A stretch of DNA of 64,000 nt. Origin: Fictibacillus enclensis (GTDB lineage Bacteria; Bacillota; Bacilli; Bacillales; Fictibacillaceae). The position numbers and the translations under genes are program-made. Below are positions 26,703-36,677 of the stretch, in pieces. Location of the stretch: NCBI RefSeq assembly GCF_001457035.1, contig NZ_KQ758620.1:310001-374000 (forward strand). The letters are read 5' to 3'. Below the pieces are notes generated by a model. That model saw only the letters and a program-made list of their open reading frames with translations, was not told the origin of the DNA and searched no databases. Every line of letters begins with the position of its first letter. Position 1 is the first letter of the stretch.

Positions 26703-27197
26703 ATGACCACTATACATCTTACCTATCGCTTTTCCAACCGCTATGACTTCCCGCAATTGACGGAACTTGAAAACTTAGTTTGGAACACAGATAACACACC
26801 GGCAGAGATCCGCTACACCTCTACCGAAGAATATGCACAGCACTGTCCGGAAGGCAGCCAGCTTCTGGCCCTCTCCGGTGACCGGGTGTGCGGAGCCTTT
26901 TCCTACCGCATCCCTACGCACCTTGAGAGCAACCAGCATGTCGCGGAATTGGCTCTTGCTATCCATCCGGACTTTCAGGGCCAGGGCGTGGCCCAGGCCC
27001 TGATGAAAGAAGGCGAAGAATGGATGAAGCGCCTTGGCAAAACCAAGCTTTCGCTTCGGGTCATGGCCACCAACCCACGAGCGATCCGTTTTTATGAAAA
27101 ATGCGGATTTATCCGCCAGGGAGTACTGGTGAACGAATTTCGCATTAACGGACAATATGTGGATGACATCATGATGTATAAAATGCTCGATGACTAG
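26703..27197 (+). CDS. GNAT-family N-acetyltransferase
   Basis: 164-residue acetyl-CoA dependent transferase. The acetyl-CoA binding segment is HPDFQGQGVAQALMKEGEE, followed by NPRAIRFYEKCGFIRQG, both canonical. ATG at 26703 has AGGAGA seven bases upstream; the longer frame has no site. The last codons overlap the start of the HXXEE gene by 8 bp, so the two are coupled. The acceptor is unknown. One of nine intact GNAT genes between dgkB and gatB. Confidence 0.88.
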   Translation: MTTIHLTYRFSNRYDFPQLTELENLVWNTDNTPAEIRYTSTEEYAQHCPEGSQLLALSGDRVCGAFSYRIPTHLESNQHVAELALAIHPDFQGQGVAQALMKEGEEWMKRLGKTKLSLRVMATNPRAIRFYEKCGFIRQGVLVNEFRINGQYVDDIMMYKMLDD

Positions 27198-27714
27198 GGC
27201 AGAACTGAATGTACAGCCTCCCGGAGCGGAAAAGAATCTGTTGCTGAAGCTGCTCTGGCTGTATCCTGTTGTGTTTCTTCTTCATGATGCTGAGGAAATT
27301 CTCTGGATTAAACCATTTCTCAATGCACATAAAAACGAGGCCCCTTTCAACAGGCTGCCGGTCGACCGCATTACTACGGGAACGTTTGCGGCCAGTGTGG
27401 GATTGATTTTCCTTGTGATTTTGGCACTGTGCTTATATATCAGCAAAAACATAGGGGAACGACGGCCCGTTTTCCGGCTGCTCGCTGCCGTACTGTTTAT
27501 GAATGGAATCGCCCATGTGCTGCAGGCGATTTATTTTACCGGATACACACCCGGTGTGGTATCTTCAGTGCTTTTGATTTTTCCATATGCCTATTTCGTG
27601 TGGAAAAAAGATTCCGTAAAGGGCCGGATACTCGCGAAGTATCTCCTGGCGGGTTTTGTCGTTCAGATTCCGCTCGCGCTTGGTGCCGTCATTGCCGGCA
27701 CGCTGCTTTTCTAA
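27190..27714 (+). CDS. HXXEE-domain integral membrane protein
   Basis: 174 residues with about five transmembrane segments. The defining HDAEE motif lies in FLLHDAEEILWI, and further conserved elements are NGIAHVLQAIYFTGY and the C-terminal LGAVIAGTLLF. The biochemical role of this family is unknown. Its start lies inside the end of the GNAT gene, so it is translated with it; a modified small molecule or peptide may link the two (speculative). Confidence 0.8.
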   Translation: MTRAELNVQPPGAEKNLLLKLLWLYPVVFLLHDAEEILWIKPFLNAHKNEAPFNRLPVDRITTGTFAASVGLIFLVILALCLYISKNIGERRPVFRLLAAVLFMNGIAHVLQAIYFTGYTPGVVSSVLLIFPYAYFVWKKDSVKGRILAKYLLAGFVVQIPLALGAVIAGTLLF

Positions 27715-27826
27715 TCGTGAACAATTTGCGGATGTTGAAGGCTTCCCCTTGTTTTAACAATAGGTAACCGATACTATTAATATGTGAAAAGGCACTTATT
27801 TGTTTTTTGAAAAGGAGGAAATTTCG

Positions 27827-28156
27827 TTGTTCAATATTTTGTTGCAATCACATTCAGGCTCATGGGCAATTCTGGTCATCTTATTTTTGATTACATATTT
27901 CACAAGACAAAAAGTGACGCTCATGCTACAGCGCCTCTTTTACCTCATCATGATCGTGACCGGCGTGGGGATGCTCGTACAGCTTCACTTCCCGCTTCAT
28001 TACGTGTTAAAAGGAATCCTCGCCATTGTGCTGATCGGCGTCATGGAAATGATGGTTGCCCGCAAACGCAAAGGCAATCCGATGGCAGCGATGTGGATCG
28101 TCCTAATCATCCTGCTCGTGCTCGTTCTATTGCTTGCCTATAACGTTATTGGATAA
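27827..28156 (+). CDS. YisL/UPF0344-family membrane protein
   Basis: 109-residue protein with four transmembrane segments, matching the UPF0344 family (B. subtilis YisL) in length and in its LRLFYLIMIVTGVG-like and GVMEMMVARKRKGN segments. The start is TTG at 27827 with AAAGGAGG nine bases upstream, a very strong site; no ATG fits as well. Function unknown. It stands alone and ends in a strong terminator. Confidence 0.8.
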   Translation: MFNILLQSHSGSWAILVILFLITYFTRQKVTLMLQRLFYLIMIVTGVGMLVQLHFPLHYVLKGILAIVLIGVMEMMVARKRKGNPMAAMWIVLIILLVLVLLLAYNVIG

Positions 28157-28161
28157 TCACA

Positions 28162-28202
28162 AAAAAATCCGGCTTCCTCTTAATAGAGGGCCGGATTTTT
28201 TT
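28162..28202. terminator. bidirectional terminator
   Basis: AAAAAATCCGGC / GCCGGATTTTTT hairpin between convergent yisL-like and ubiX-like genes. Confidence 0.9.
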
Positions 28203-28204
28203 GT

Positions 28205-28777
28205 TTACTTTTGTGATTTGTTTATACCGTCCCATCTTTTTGCATCCGACATATGAATGCCAAACTGATCCAATGCCCGGTATACAATATGATTCACTAC
28301 ATCATCAATTGTTTCTGGATGGTTATAAAATGCAGGCATTGGCGGGAAAATGATGGTTCCCATACGTGATAGGGCCAGCATATTTTCAAGATGAATATCG
28401 TTAAGAGGCATCTCGCGCGTTAACAATAACAGCTTTTTTCGCTCCTTTAAAATGACGTCGGCTGCACGCGTGACCAGGTTATCTGCTAGTCCCATACGGA
28501 TTGACGCTAATGTTTTCATACTGCAAGGCGCCACAATCATCCCATCCACTTGAAAGGAACCACTGGAAATTTTGGCTCCCAGATCTTTATATGAATACGT
28601 ATAATCCGCCAGCTTCTCCACTTCCTGCGGTGTATACGGCGTTTCTACCTTGATCGTCGCAGCTGCCCATGAAGACATAACCAAATGTGTTTCGACTTCT
28701 GTATCTTTAAGAAGCTCCAAGAGCCGGATTCCAAAAATGGCTCCTGTCGCTCCGGACATTCCCACAATTATCTTCAT
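28205..28777 (-). CDS. UbiX-like flavin prenyltransferase
   Basis: 190-residue flavoprotein of the UbiX/Pad1/BsdB family, which makes the prenylated FMN cofactor for UbiD-type decarboxylases. The N-terminal IIVGMSGATGAIFGIRLLE binds FMN, and the conserved MIVAPCSMKTLASI and LLLLTREMPLNDIHLENM segments are complete. No ubiD/bsdC or bsdD partner lies within this window, so the decarboxylase it serves, if any, is elsewhere. Confidence 0.88.
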   Translation of the reverse strand: MKIIVGMSGATGAIFGIRLLELLKDTEVETHLVMSSWAAATIKVETPYTPQEVEKLADYTYSYKDLGAKISSGSFQVDGMIVAPCSMKTLASIRMGLADNLVTRAADVILKERKKLLLLTREMPLNDIHLENMLALSRMGTIIFPPMPAFYNHPETIDDVVNHIVYRALDQFGIHMSDAKRWDGINKSQK

Positions 28778-28927
28778 CTATCGTTCTCCTTCTTCGATCA
28801 ACGAGTCTATATATACCTTATCATAATGATTATACACACAGGCTTATTATAGTCATAATTGCGGGCAAATGACACCCCATACTCCCACTCCACCTATCTC
28901 ACCCAGAAAAAGCCCCTCTAAAACCAC

Positions 28928-28958
28928 AAAAAACGAGCGCATACAGCGCCCCTTTTTC
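28928..28958 (-). terminator. hairpin, probable terminator beyond the 29 kb repeat array
   Basis: On the minus strand GGGGCGC TGTAT GCGCTCG then six Ts. The stem core is GCGC/GCGC. It lies downstream of bglA, with the phased repeats between stop codon and hairpin. Confidence 0.55.
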
Positions 28959-28987
28959 AAATATAAGCCAAAATCGGAAACTTGCTG

Positions 28988-29040
28988 TTACTGGCCACAA
29001 TTCCATATTTACTGGCTGAAATCGAAACTTTACTGGCCAG
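28988..29040 (-). repeat. phased repeat array 1 (21 bp period)
   Basis: TTACTGGC recurs with the A at 28990, 29011 and 29032, exactly 21 bp apart, with unrelated spacer bases. Read on the minus strand the core is GCCAGTAA. It begins about 10 bp past the stop codon of the GH1 gene. Confidence 0.7.
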
Positions 29041-29047
29041 CCTCCCT

Positions 29048-30526
<1,479 letters not shown>

Positions 30527-30632
30527 TTATGATGTGTTTTTTGCAGTCTTCAATACGCTTTATTAAAATCGTAACGTGATACGGCATGAAAATAAACGGG
30601 TGTTGGGAATTTGGTTTTGTTTCACACGGAGA

Positions 30633-30666
30633 GTCACTTGTGACCAGAATGTCACACAGTGTTACA
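30633..30666. promoter_or_regulatory. adjacent dyads between bglA-like and rpiR-like genes
   Basis: GTCACTTGTGAC (30633-30644, perfect) and TGTCACAC A GTGTTACA (30650-30666, one mismatched pair). Both share the GTCAC half-site and lie in the divergent promoter region, suggesting two RpiR-type operators. Confidence 0.55.
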
Positions 30667-30719
30667 TAAGAAGCTATTGTGGTAGGATGTGGATAAAGGA
30701 CATAAGGAGATTGGAAGCC

Positions 30720-31448
30720 ATGTTATTTTCAAACGAAATGATTGCTTCGTTTAATGAGCTGGAAATGGCTCTGTATAACTATATTTCTCAGCAGAGCGAA
30801 AAAGTGGTGTATATGCGAATCCGTGAGCTCGCCGATGAAACGCATGTCTCGACCGCCACTATTCTTCGCTTTTGCAAAAAATTAAACTGTGCCGGTTTTT
30901 CCGAGTTCAAAGTTAAGCTGAAAATGGAGCTGGACCAGACGAAAGCAACGAGGATCAACAGTCCGCAGCAATCCGTGGTGGAGTTTTTCGAGCGCACATT
31001 AAAGGGAGATCTCGATGAGAAAATAAAAGAGGCGGCAGAACTCGTGCTCGAGGCAGCTAATGTGATATTCATCGGAATCGGAAGTTCGGGTATTCTTGCC
31101 GAATACGGTGCACGCTACTTCTCCAGCCTGGGGAAATTTTCACTATACATCAAGGATCCCCACTTTCCCATTCATTCGAAACTTACAGCTAACAGTGTAG
31201 CCATCGCCCTTTCCGTTTCTGGAGAGAACCCGTTTACGGTCACTCATCTTCACCAGTTGAAGCAAGAAGGCAGCAAAATCATCAGTATTACCAATCAAAA
31301 GCTCTCAACCGTGGCCAAACTCTCAGACCTCAACATTCCGTATTATGTCACCGAGGAATTTGTGGAGCAGTCCAATGTTACTACACAAGTGCCGGTGATC
31401 TATATCCTTGAATCGATCGCCCGCGAAATCCATAAACAGATCACATAA
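30720..31448 (+). CDS. RpiR/MurR-family transcription regulator
   Basis: 242 residues: N-terminal HTH_6 domain (about 1-75, with IRELADETHVSTATILRFC) and a C-terminal SIS sugar-phosphate isomerase-like domain (about 105-240, FIGIGSSGILAEYGARYF). SIS regulators sense phosphosugars. ATG at 30720 has AAGGAGA nine bases upstream; the longer frame is unlikely. Divergent from the GH1 phosphoglucosidase, which it probably controls, comparable to GlvR-type regulators. Confidence 0.87.
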   Translation: MLFSNEMIASFNELEMALYNYISQQSEKVVYMRIRELADETHVSTATILRFCKKLNCAGFSEFKVKLKMELDQTKATRINSPQQSVVEFFERTLKGDLDEKIKEAAELVLEAANVIFIGIGSSGILAEYGARYFSSLGKFSLYIKDPHFPIHSKLTANSVAIALSVSGENPFTVTHLHQLKQEGSKIISITNQKLSTVAKLSDLNIPYYVTEEFVEQSNVTTQVPVIYILESIAREIHKQIT

Positions 31449-31456
31449 AAACAGCC

Positions 31457-31975
31457 TTACAAACCTTGCAAATGTGAAGTGTTGTTTGCAAATTTAATAA
31501 TCTTCTTGTCTCGGTAATAATCAAGAAAGTGAATCCCCGTATAGTCCGTGTGAAACCATATATTATTTTCGATGGGCAAGTCCAGAAAGCTTTCAATAAT
31601 TTGAGTAATCATGCCGCCATGTGTAACTATCGCAATTCGGCCGAAATCCTCGCTATTCAATTTAATAGAGGCTAAAACCTCTTGACCACGCTTTCTGAAT
31701 GCCAATCTATTTTCCGTCTCCTGCATTTCAGTTAGGTCTTCTAAATATTCCACTGAACACGAAGTGGTCTGAGATAACATTTCTGCTGCTTGTCTTGCGC
31801 GCCTCAGCGTACTGCTCCATATGAATTGCGGAGGAAAATCGTTTAACACCCTTTTGGCCATTTTCTGTACTTGTAAGACTCCCCTTTCGGTTAACGGTAA
31901 ATCCGTGGAACCCACATAACCCTCATCTAAAAAGTCATCTTCAGCTTCCCCATGGCGAATTAATAGAATTTGCAT
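31457..31975 (-). CDS. histidine phosphatase family protein
   Basis: 172-residue phosphoglycerate-mutase-like phosphatase. The phospho-histidine lies in the N-terminal LLIRHGEAE motif (His8) and the second catalytic histidine in VTHGGM (about 117-122), with the partner arginine in STLRRARQTA-like STLRRARQAA. Length and motifs fit small bacterial phosphatases of this family; the substrate is unknown. It is convergent with the RpiR gene, stop to stop within 9 bp. Confidence 0.85.
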   Translation of the reverse strand: MQILLIRHGEAEDDFLDEGYVGSTDLPLTERGVLQVQKMAKRVLNDFPPQFIWSSTLRRARQAAEMLSQTTSCSVEYLEDLTEMQETENRLAFRKRGQEVLASIKLNSEDFGRIAIVTHGGMITQIIESFLDLPIENNIWFHTDYTGIHFLDYYRDKKIIKFANNTSHLQGL

Positions 31976-32039
31976 AAGAGGCCTCCCTTTTCACCTACTA
32001 GGTTCTCTAACTATGGAAAGAAACCTTTTTTCACAGGCC

Positions 32040-32239
32040 CTAATCCAACGTTTTAACAAACAACACCCTGTCGTGGTTTGGACCATCGTAATTCGAAAAG
32101 ACGGATACACCATCCACTTTGTCACCATGTTCAATATGAAATCTCATTTTCGTGTGATAAGCAATGGATGTCTTGTTGACCGGGGAAGTTAAGGGGAAAT
32201 CACGTAATAATCGGAACTTCTAACATTGCGTATTTCCAC
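32040..32239 (-). pseudogene. GNAT acetyltransferase with internal deletion
   Basis: The minus strand first reads [16 protein letters not shown] from a GTG at 32239, then, after a frame change, [19 protein letters not shown] and [18 protein letters not shown] to a stop at 32040. These are the first and last segments of one GNAT family of about 155 residues; the acetyl-CoA core between them is missing. The short product stops early. Confidence 0.75.
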
Positions 32240-32282
32240 AACTCTACATCCTTTCTTTATAGAAATAAACCCATATGATCAC

Positions 32283-32322
32283 GGGGAAAGAACCGCTCCT
32301 TATAAAGCAGTTCTTTTTCCCC
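32283..32322 (-). terminator. terminator of the elaA-like operon
   Basis: GGGGAAAGAAC.GCT / AGC.GTTCTTT..CCCC, a long stem with a T-run. It overlaps the last bases of the elaA-like gene. Confidence 0.8.
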
Positions 32323-32777
32323 TATCCATTTGCTTCCTTCTCCAGCAGCATATCAACATGCGGAATGCCATCTTCCATATATACATCCGAAATCGTCTGG
32401 AATCCGAACGATCCATAAAACTTCTCCAGATAGTGTTGCCCCTGGATTTTGATCGTATCTTCCTTTAGCTCATTCAATGTAAAATCAATGCCTCTTCGCA
32501 GAAGTTCCTGTGCAAGCCCCTGTCCTCTGTACTCTTTTTTAACGATGACTCGGCCGAGGGAGGCTTCTTGGTAGGAAACACCCGCCGGCAAAATCCTCAA
32601 ATAGGCGGCAATTTCGCCATCCACTTCTTTATACAAATGATAGGAAGATAGATCTTTGCCATCTACTTCAAGGTAAGGACAGTTTTGCTCGACAACAAAG
32701 ATTTCCGTCCGCTCTTTTAAAATGCTGTACAATTCACGGGTCGTTAACTCATCAAATGTTTTTAGTTTCCAGCTCAT
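32322..32777 (-). CDS. ElaA-like GNAT acetyltransferase
   Basis: 151 residues. The ElaA family is recognised by the N-terminal LYSILKERTEIFVVEQNC-PY pattern, LRILP, and GRVIVKKEYRGQGLAQELL as the acetyl-CoA loop; it ends with VYMEDGIPHVDML, also seen in the GNAT protein encoded at 36196. The acceptor is unknown. It lies 12 bp downstream of the LysE exporter gene, so the two form an operon facing the MocR regulator. Confidence 0.88.
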   Translation of the reverse strand: MSWKLKTFDELTTRELYSILKERTEIFVVEQNCPYLEVDGKDLSSYHLYKEVDGEIAAYLRILPAGVSYQEASLGRVIVKKEYRGQGLAQELLRRGIDFTLNELKEDTIKIQGQHYLEKFYGSFGFQTISDVYMEDGIPHVDMLLEKEANG

Positions 32778-32789
32778 GATGCTTCTCCT

Positions 32790-33407
32790 TTATTGATTAA
32801 TTAGTGAGGTTCCGAGATAAATGGCCGTCCCCCACATAACGAGGGCAGAGATTTTGTTCAGCAGCGCCATAACTCTGCCCGACTTATCGATTTTACCGAG
32901 CATATTTCCCGCAATCCCCAGCCCCAGGAACCACAGCCATGAAACCACGATACAGGACAGGCCGAACGCCATTTTTGCGGTTCCTCCATAGTTTAAAGAG
33001 CTTGTTCCGATGACACCTACTGTGTCCAGAATCGCGTGCGGATTCAGCAGGGATACCGAGAGCGCGAAGACCATTTGCTTTTTCGGTGTCAGTACGTTGA
33101 TTTCCTCATCCTTCACCGGCCGTGGGTTGCTTCGCCATGTAACAACTCCCATATAGAGTAAAAAAAGGATTCCAAGGATGAACAAAACGGTTTTGATCCA
33201 AAAGGAACCGAGAACAACAACCGAAACCCCTGCAACAGCCAACGTGATCAATAGGGTATCACAAACAGAAGCTGCCAAAATGACCGGCAGCACCCGGCTG
33301 AATCTGGGCTGAACCGCCCCTTGGTTGAATACAAATATATTTTGCACGCCGAGCGGCAGAATGAGGCCGAATGCCAAAATAAAGCCATGAAGTGCTGCCT
33401 GTAACAT
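32790..33407 (-). CDS. LysE-family amino-acid exporter
   Basis: 205-residue membrane protein with six hydrophobic segments of the LysE/ArgO type. The N-terminal GLILPLGVQNIFVFNQGA and the SLLNPHAILDT motif are characteristic of LysE/YggA arginine-lysine exporters. Divergent from a MocR-type regulator, a common arrangement for amino-acid exporters in Firmicutes. An operon with elaA follows. Likely substrate is a basic amino acid, by family. Confidence 0.88.
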   Translation of the reverse strand: MLQAALHGFILAFGLILPLGVQNIFVFNQGAVQPRFSRVLPVILAASVCDTLLITLAVAGVSVVVLGSFWIKTVLFILGILFLLYMGVVTWRSNPRPVKDEEINVLTPKKQMVFALSVSLLNPHAILDTVGVIGTSSLNYGGTAKMAFGLSCIVVSWLWFLGLGIAGNMLGKIDKSGRVMALLNKISALVMWGTAIYLGTSLINQ

Positions 33408-33464
33408 TGCTCTCCTCCTAAAATAAGGTTACCTTTACTTTATAGGAATCGGAGGCATTCGTCT

Positions 33465-33498
33465 CCAACCAATTGGAACGGTTTAGAACCAACCAATT
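33465..33498. promoter_or_regulatory. direct repeats, probable MocR operator
   Basis: CCAACCAATT occurs at 33465-33474 and 33489-33498, 24 bp apart, between the divergent LysE and MocR genes. MocR/GabR-type regulators bind paired direct repeats. Confidence 0.6.
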
Positions 33499-33526
33499 TT
33501 TCAACGCAGGACAAGGAGAAGTTATC

Positions 33527-34972
33527 ATGATGGAAACACACTGGCTGCCGGTGAAAGAATCGGGAACTCCTCTTCATCAGCAGATCTATGATCATATTAA
33601 ACAAAAAATTGAAAACGGCGAGTGGTCCGTCGGCACCCGAATTCCAACACAAAGAGAACTCGCTGCCCAATTCAAGGTCAACCGGAGCACGATTGTCTAT
33701 GCGCTGGATGAACTGACTGCCGACGGTTTGATCGAATCAAAGATCGGAAAAGGAACGTTCGTCATCAACAACACGTGGAGCTTGCTCGCCTCCGCCCCAC
33801 CTCCCGACTGGAACAGCTATGTTAAATCTGGTGCGTATCAGCCGAACATCCAGACCATCCAGGACATTAACCAGGCGGAAGCAAATCCACATATGATTCG
33901 GCTCGGCACCGGGGAATTGTCTCCTGACTTACTGCCTATAGACCAGACAAAAGCCCTCTTTCAGGGAGAATCCACTTCTCCTTTTTCGATGGGATACCCG
34001 CAGCCGAAAGGCGATCCTCATTTACGAGAATTAGTAAGTATGTACTTAAAGAAAAAGGGCATTGAAGCTTCGCCTTCATCCATCTTGATTGTATCCGGCG
34101 GACTTCAGGGACTGCAGCTGATTTCGTTGGGTTTGCTGCACCGGGACTCTACTATTTTTCACGAAAACCCGTCGTATTTGAATTCCGTCCACGTCTTCCA
34201 GTCAGCAGGCATGAACCTGCATGGCATACCGGTGGATGATCAGGGGATGGTGAGCAACTACATCTCCCGGCTGAAAAAGATGTACAATGGGTCGCTGCTT
34301 TACACCACTCCTTCTTTTCATAACCCAACAGGAGTTCTGATGTCTGAAACCCGGCGAAACGAAGTGCTGAACATCTGTACGAGTGAAAAGCTGCCGATCA
34401 TTGAGGATGATGTGTACGGAGATTTATATTTTGAAGAACCGCCACCCCCGCCGCTGAAATCGAAAGACAGCCAGGGACTGATTTTGTATATGGGGAGCAT
34501 GTCCAAAACGCTGGGGCCAGGTCTTCGAATCGGCTGGGTGGTCGGACCGGAGCCCGTAATTAACCGGCTGGCCGATATCAAAATGCAGACGGATTATGGC
34601 TCCTCCTCCCTCTCGCAATATGCGGTATCCCAGTGGCTCGCGAGCGGGCAGTATGAAAACTATATCAAAGACATCCGGCAGAATTTGAAAAACCGACGAA
34701 ATTTTACGCTTGAAATCCTGAATACCCATTTCAAAGACATCGCCACGTGGACGGTTCCAACTGGCGGTTTCTTCATCTGGCTGAAGCTGACAGCAAGCCT
34801 CTCAACGGAAAAACTATTTAAAAAATCCTTGCAGGAGGGCATTTTGCTGAATCCAGGAACTGTGTATGACCGAAGCGACCAGCAGCACCTCCGCCTGTCG
34901 TATGCGTATGCCTCACTTCCCCAATTGGAAAAGGGTTTGGTGCGGGTGGCGGAGATGATCAAAGAAGGATAG
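33527..34972 (+). CDS. MocR-family regulator (GntR HTH + aminotransferase domain)
   Basis: About 481 residues. A GntR winged HTH occupies about 1-75 (IPTQRELAAQFKVNRSTIVYA) and a class I aminotransferase fold about 110-480; the PLP lysine is in GSMSKTLGPGLRIGW. ATG at 33527 has AAGGAG eight bases upstream. Divergent from lysE. Typical MocR proteins sense an amino acid through PLP and switch a neighbouring transport or biosynthesis gene. Confidence 0.9.
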   Translation: MMETHWLPVKESGTPLHQQIYDHIKQKIENGEWSVGTRIPTQRELAAQFKVNRSTIVYALDELTADGLIESKIGKGTFVINNTWSLLASAPPPDWNSYVKSGAYQPNIQTIQDINQAEANPHMIRLGTGELSPDLLPIDQTKALFQGESTSPFSMGYPQPKGDPHLRELVSMYLKKKGIEASPSSILIVSGGLQGLQLISLGLLHRDSTIFHENPSYLNSVHVFQSAGMNLHGIPVDDQGMVSNYISRLKKMYNGSLLYTTPSFHNPTGVLMSETRRNEVLNICTSEKLPIIEDDVYGDLYFEEPPPPPLKSKDSQGLILYMGSMSKTLGPGLRIGWVVGPEPVINRLADIKMQTDYGSSSLSQYAVSQWLASGQYENYIKDIRQNLKNRRNFTLEILNTHFKDIATWTVPTGGFFIWLKLTASLSTEKLFKKSLQEGILLNPGTVYDRSDQQHLRLSYAYASLPQLEKGLVRVAEMIKEG

Positions 34973-35057
34973 GGAGCAATTGAATGTCATAGCCGATATC
35001 ATCAGGCACATATTAACCAATTGCGGAAATGGTTTAAAGAGAGTAGTAAGGTAAAAT

Positions 35058-35086
35058 AAAAGGATTGCGGCGGCTGCAATCCTTTT
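35058..35086. terminator. bidirectional terminator
   Basis: AAAAGGATTGC / GCAATCCTTTT hairpin between convergent genes. Confidence 0.85.
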
Positions 35087-35095
35087 ATCGTTTTT

Positions 35096-35536
35096 TTACT
35101 TTAAGTTAAACATACCTTTTCCTGTGTTCATGTCTATTGGCAGAGAGGAATGTTCATGGGTGATTAACCAGGAGTCCTTTTCTTTTCGTAAGCCGAAGGT
35201 AAAGCGATTGGTGATTTGACGAAGCTTTTCTCCTGACTCTTCCTGGTGAGCTGCAAAAGTAACCGCGCAATGGATGAATGCTAGATTTGAATTTTCCTCC
35301 ACAACCAGATCGTTAAAATCAACGTTGAGGTAAACTCCATCGGCTGCTAAACCATTGAACCACTCGGTGACGCTTTCTTTCCATGGAGCAATCCCTCTGC
35401 TCTCCCATTTTCCCCAGCAATCATAAATATGAACGTCTGGATCATAGCTGGATAGAAACCTCTCCACATCTTTTTCATAAACCGCCGATTTGTAATTATC
35501 GAAAACGTCCTGAACAACACTCATACTCACTGTCAT
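35096..35536 (-). CDS. SnoaL/DUF4440-like (NTF2-fold) protein
   Basis: 146-residue protein with the cone-shaped NTF2-like fold pattern: an N-terminal helix (VQDVFDNYKSAVYEKDVERF), then DPDVHIYDCWGKWESRG, and a C-terminal sheet ending SWLITHEHSSLPI. Such proteins are steroid-isomerase-like or unknown; the family commonly has a polar pocket. AGGAGA lies seven bases before ATG. No partner gene. Function not assignable. Confidence 0.75.
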   Translation of the reverse strand: MTVSMSVVQDVFDNYKSAVYEKDVERFLSSYDPDVHIYDCWGKWESRGIAPWKESVTEWFNGLAADGVYLNVDFNDLVVEENSNLAFIHCAVTFAAHQEESGEKLRQITNRFTFGLRKEKDSWLITHEHSSLPIDMNTGKGMFNLK

Positions 35537-35603
35537 ACATTCATCTCCTAAAAAGGCTATATTTATTTAATACTTTCGATATACTATCCGATAATCCTTT
35601 TGC

Positions 35604-36065
35604 CTATTGTTGACCTGTAGGCATCCTGTAAATCTTTAGCGACCCGCCGTCCGGTCCATAAACTTCCCCATGTTGGGACCATCCATACCGTTCATAATAG
35701 TTTTGAAGATCGGTTGCTAGATAAAGATGAGGATATTCCTTTCTGCGCGTTTCCTTTACGGCATGATCAAGGAGCTGTGCGCCTAACCCTTTTCCTCTAT
35801 ATTCTGATGATACATATAAACAGGCGAGCCATGGGGTTAAGTCTTGGCGGCTGTTGAGATCATTCCGCAGCAAAGCAACTGTCCCGACGATCTGATCATC
35901 GACTAACCCTATGTAGAATCTCGGCAAATCTTCCTCCGTCTTGCAGGAATGTTTGATGCAGTCCTGATAAAAAACAAAATTATCTTGATTGCCCCACTGC
36001 TCCCAATACGTGTTGACTGCATGATCAAACAAGTCCATCCGTTTTTGGACGTTAACGATTTTCAT
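35604..36065 (-). CDS. GNAT-family acetyltransferase
   Basis: 153 residues. The acetyl-CoA site is VSSEYRGKGLGAQLLDHAV with CLY before it, and YYERYGW near the C-terminus. ATG at 36065 follows GGGAGGTGG at the right distance; the longer frame starts upstream of that site. Substrate unknown. It is divergent from another GNAT gene at 36196. Confidence 0.85.
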   Translation of the reverse strand: MKIVNVQKRMDLFDHAVNTYWEQWGNQDNFVFYQDCIKHSCKTEEDLPRFYIGLVDDQIVGTVALLRNDLNSRQDLTPWLACLYVSSEYRGKGLGAQLLDHAVKETRRKEYPHLYLATDLQNYYERYGWSQHGEVYGPDGGSLKIYRMPTGQQ

Positions 36066-36195
36066 GGAACCACCTCCCAGCCATTTACATTCTGGAAAGT
36101 TGTTCAAATCCCTTCCATTTTCTCCTTTTGCAAATCAGGCGAAAATGCTATACGTTATGAATAGCTATTTACATAACAGGAAAGGGGAAGCATCA

Positions 36196-36651
36196 TTGAA
36201 CGCGAAAAGAATTACAACAAATCAAGAGCTGGAGCAGGCATTCTCCATCCGAAAAACGGTGTTTGTTGAAGAACAGGGTGTTCCGTTGACGGACGAGTTT
36301 GATGAGTTTGACCAGTTGGACGGCCGCTGCGAGCATATCCTGGCTTACTATGAAGACCAGCCGGCAGGTACGGGACGCATCCGTTGGGTAGAAGGCGTCG
36401 GAAAGCTCGAGAGAATCTGCGTTCTGGAATCCTTCCGTAAATTTGGACTGGGAAAAGTCATCATTAAGGGATTGGAAGATATCGCAGCTGAACAAGGATC
36501 AAGCCGGGTTAAGCTGCACGGCCAAACACAGGCAGAAGGCTTTTACCACAAACTCGGCTATCAGACGTCCTCCGATGTTTTTATGGAGGACGGCATTCCC
36601 CATCTTTTGATGACAAAAGAATTGATTTCAGAAGGTTCGTTGGAAGGATAG
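36196..36651 (+). CDS. GNAT-family acetyltransferase (YjcF-like)
   Basis: 151 residues with the N-terminal RKTVFVEEQGVP segment of the YjcF/ElaA-type branch, RICVLESFRKFGLGKVII as acetyl-CoA site and SDVFMEDGIPHLLM at the end, similar to the ElaA-like protein at 32322. Start TTG at 36196 has AAGGGG nine bases upstream. The next gene, an O-acetyltransferase, starts 26 bp later, so co-transcription is likely. Confidence 0.85.
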   Translation: MNAKRITTNQELEQAFSIRKTVFVEEQGVPLTDEFDEFDQLDGRCEHILAYYEDQPAGTGRIRWVEGVGKLERICVLESFRKFGLGKVIIKGLEDIAAEQGSSRVKLHGQTQAEGFYHKLGYQTSSDVFMEDGIPHLLMTKELISEGSLEG

Positions 36652-36677
36652 AGGTTAATTGAAAGGAGGAATGTATT

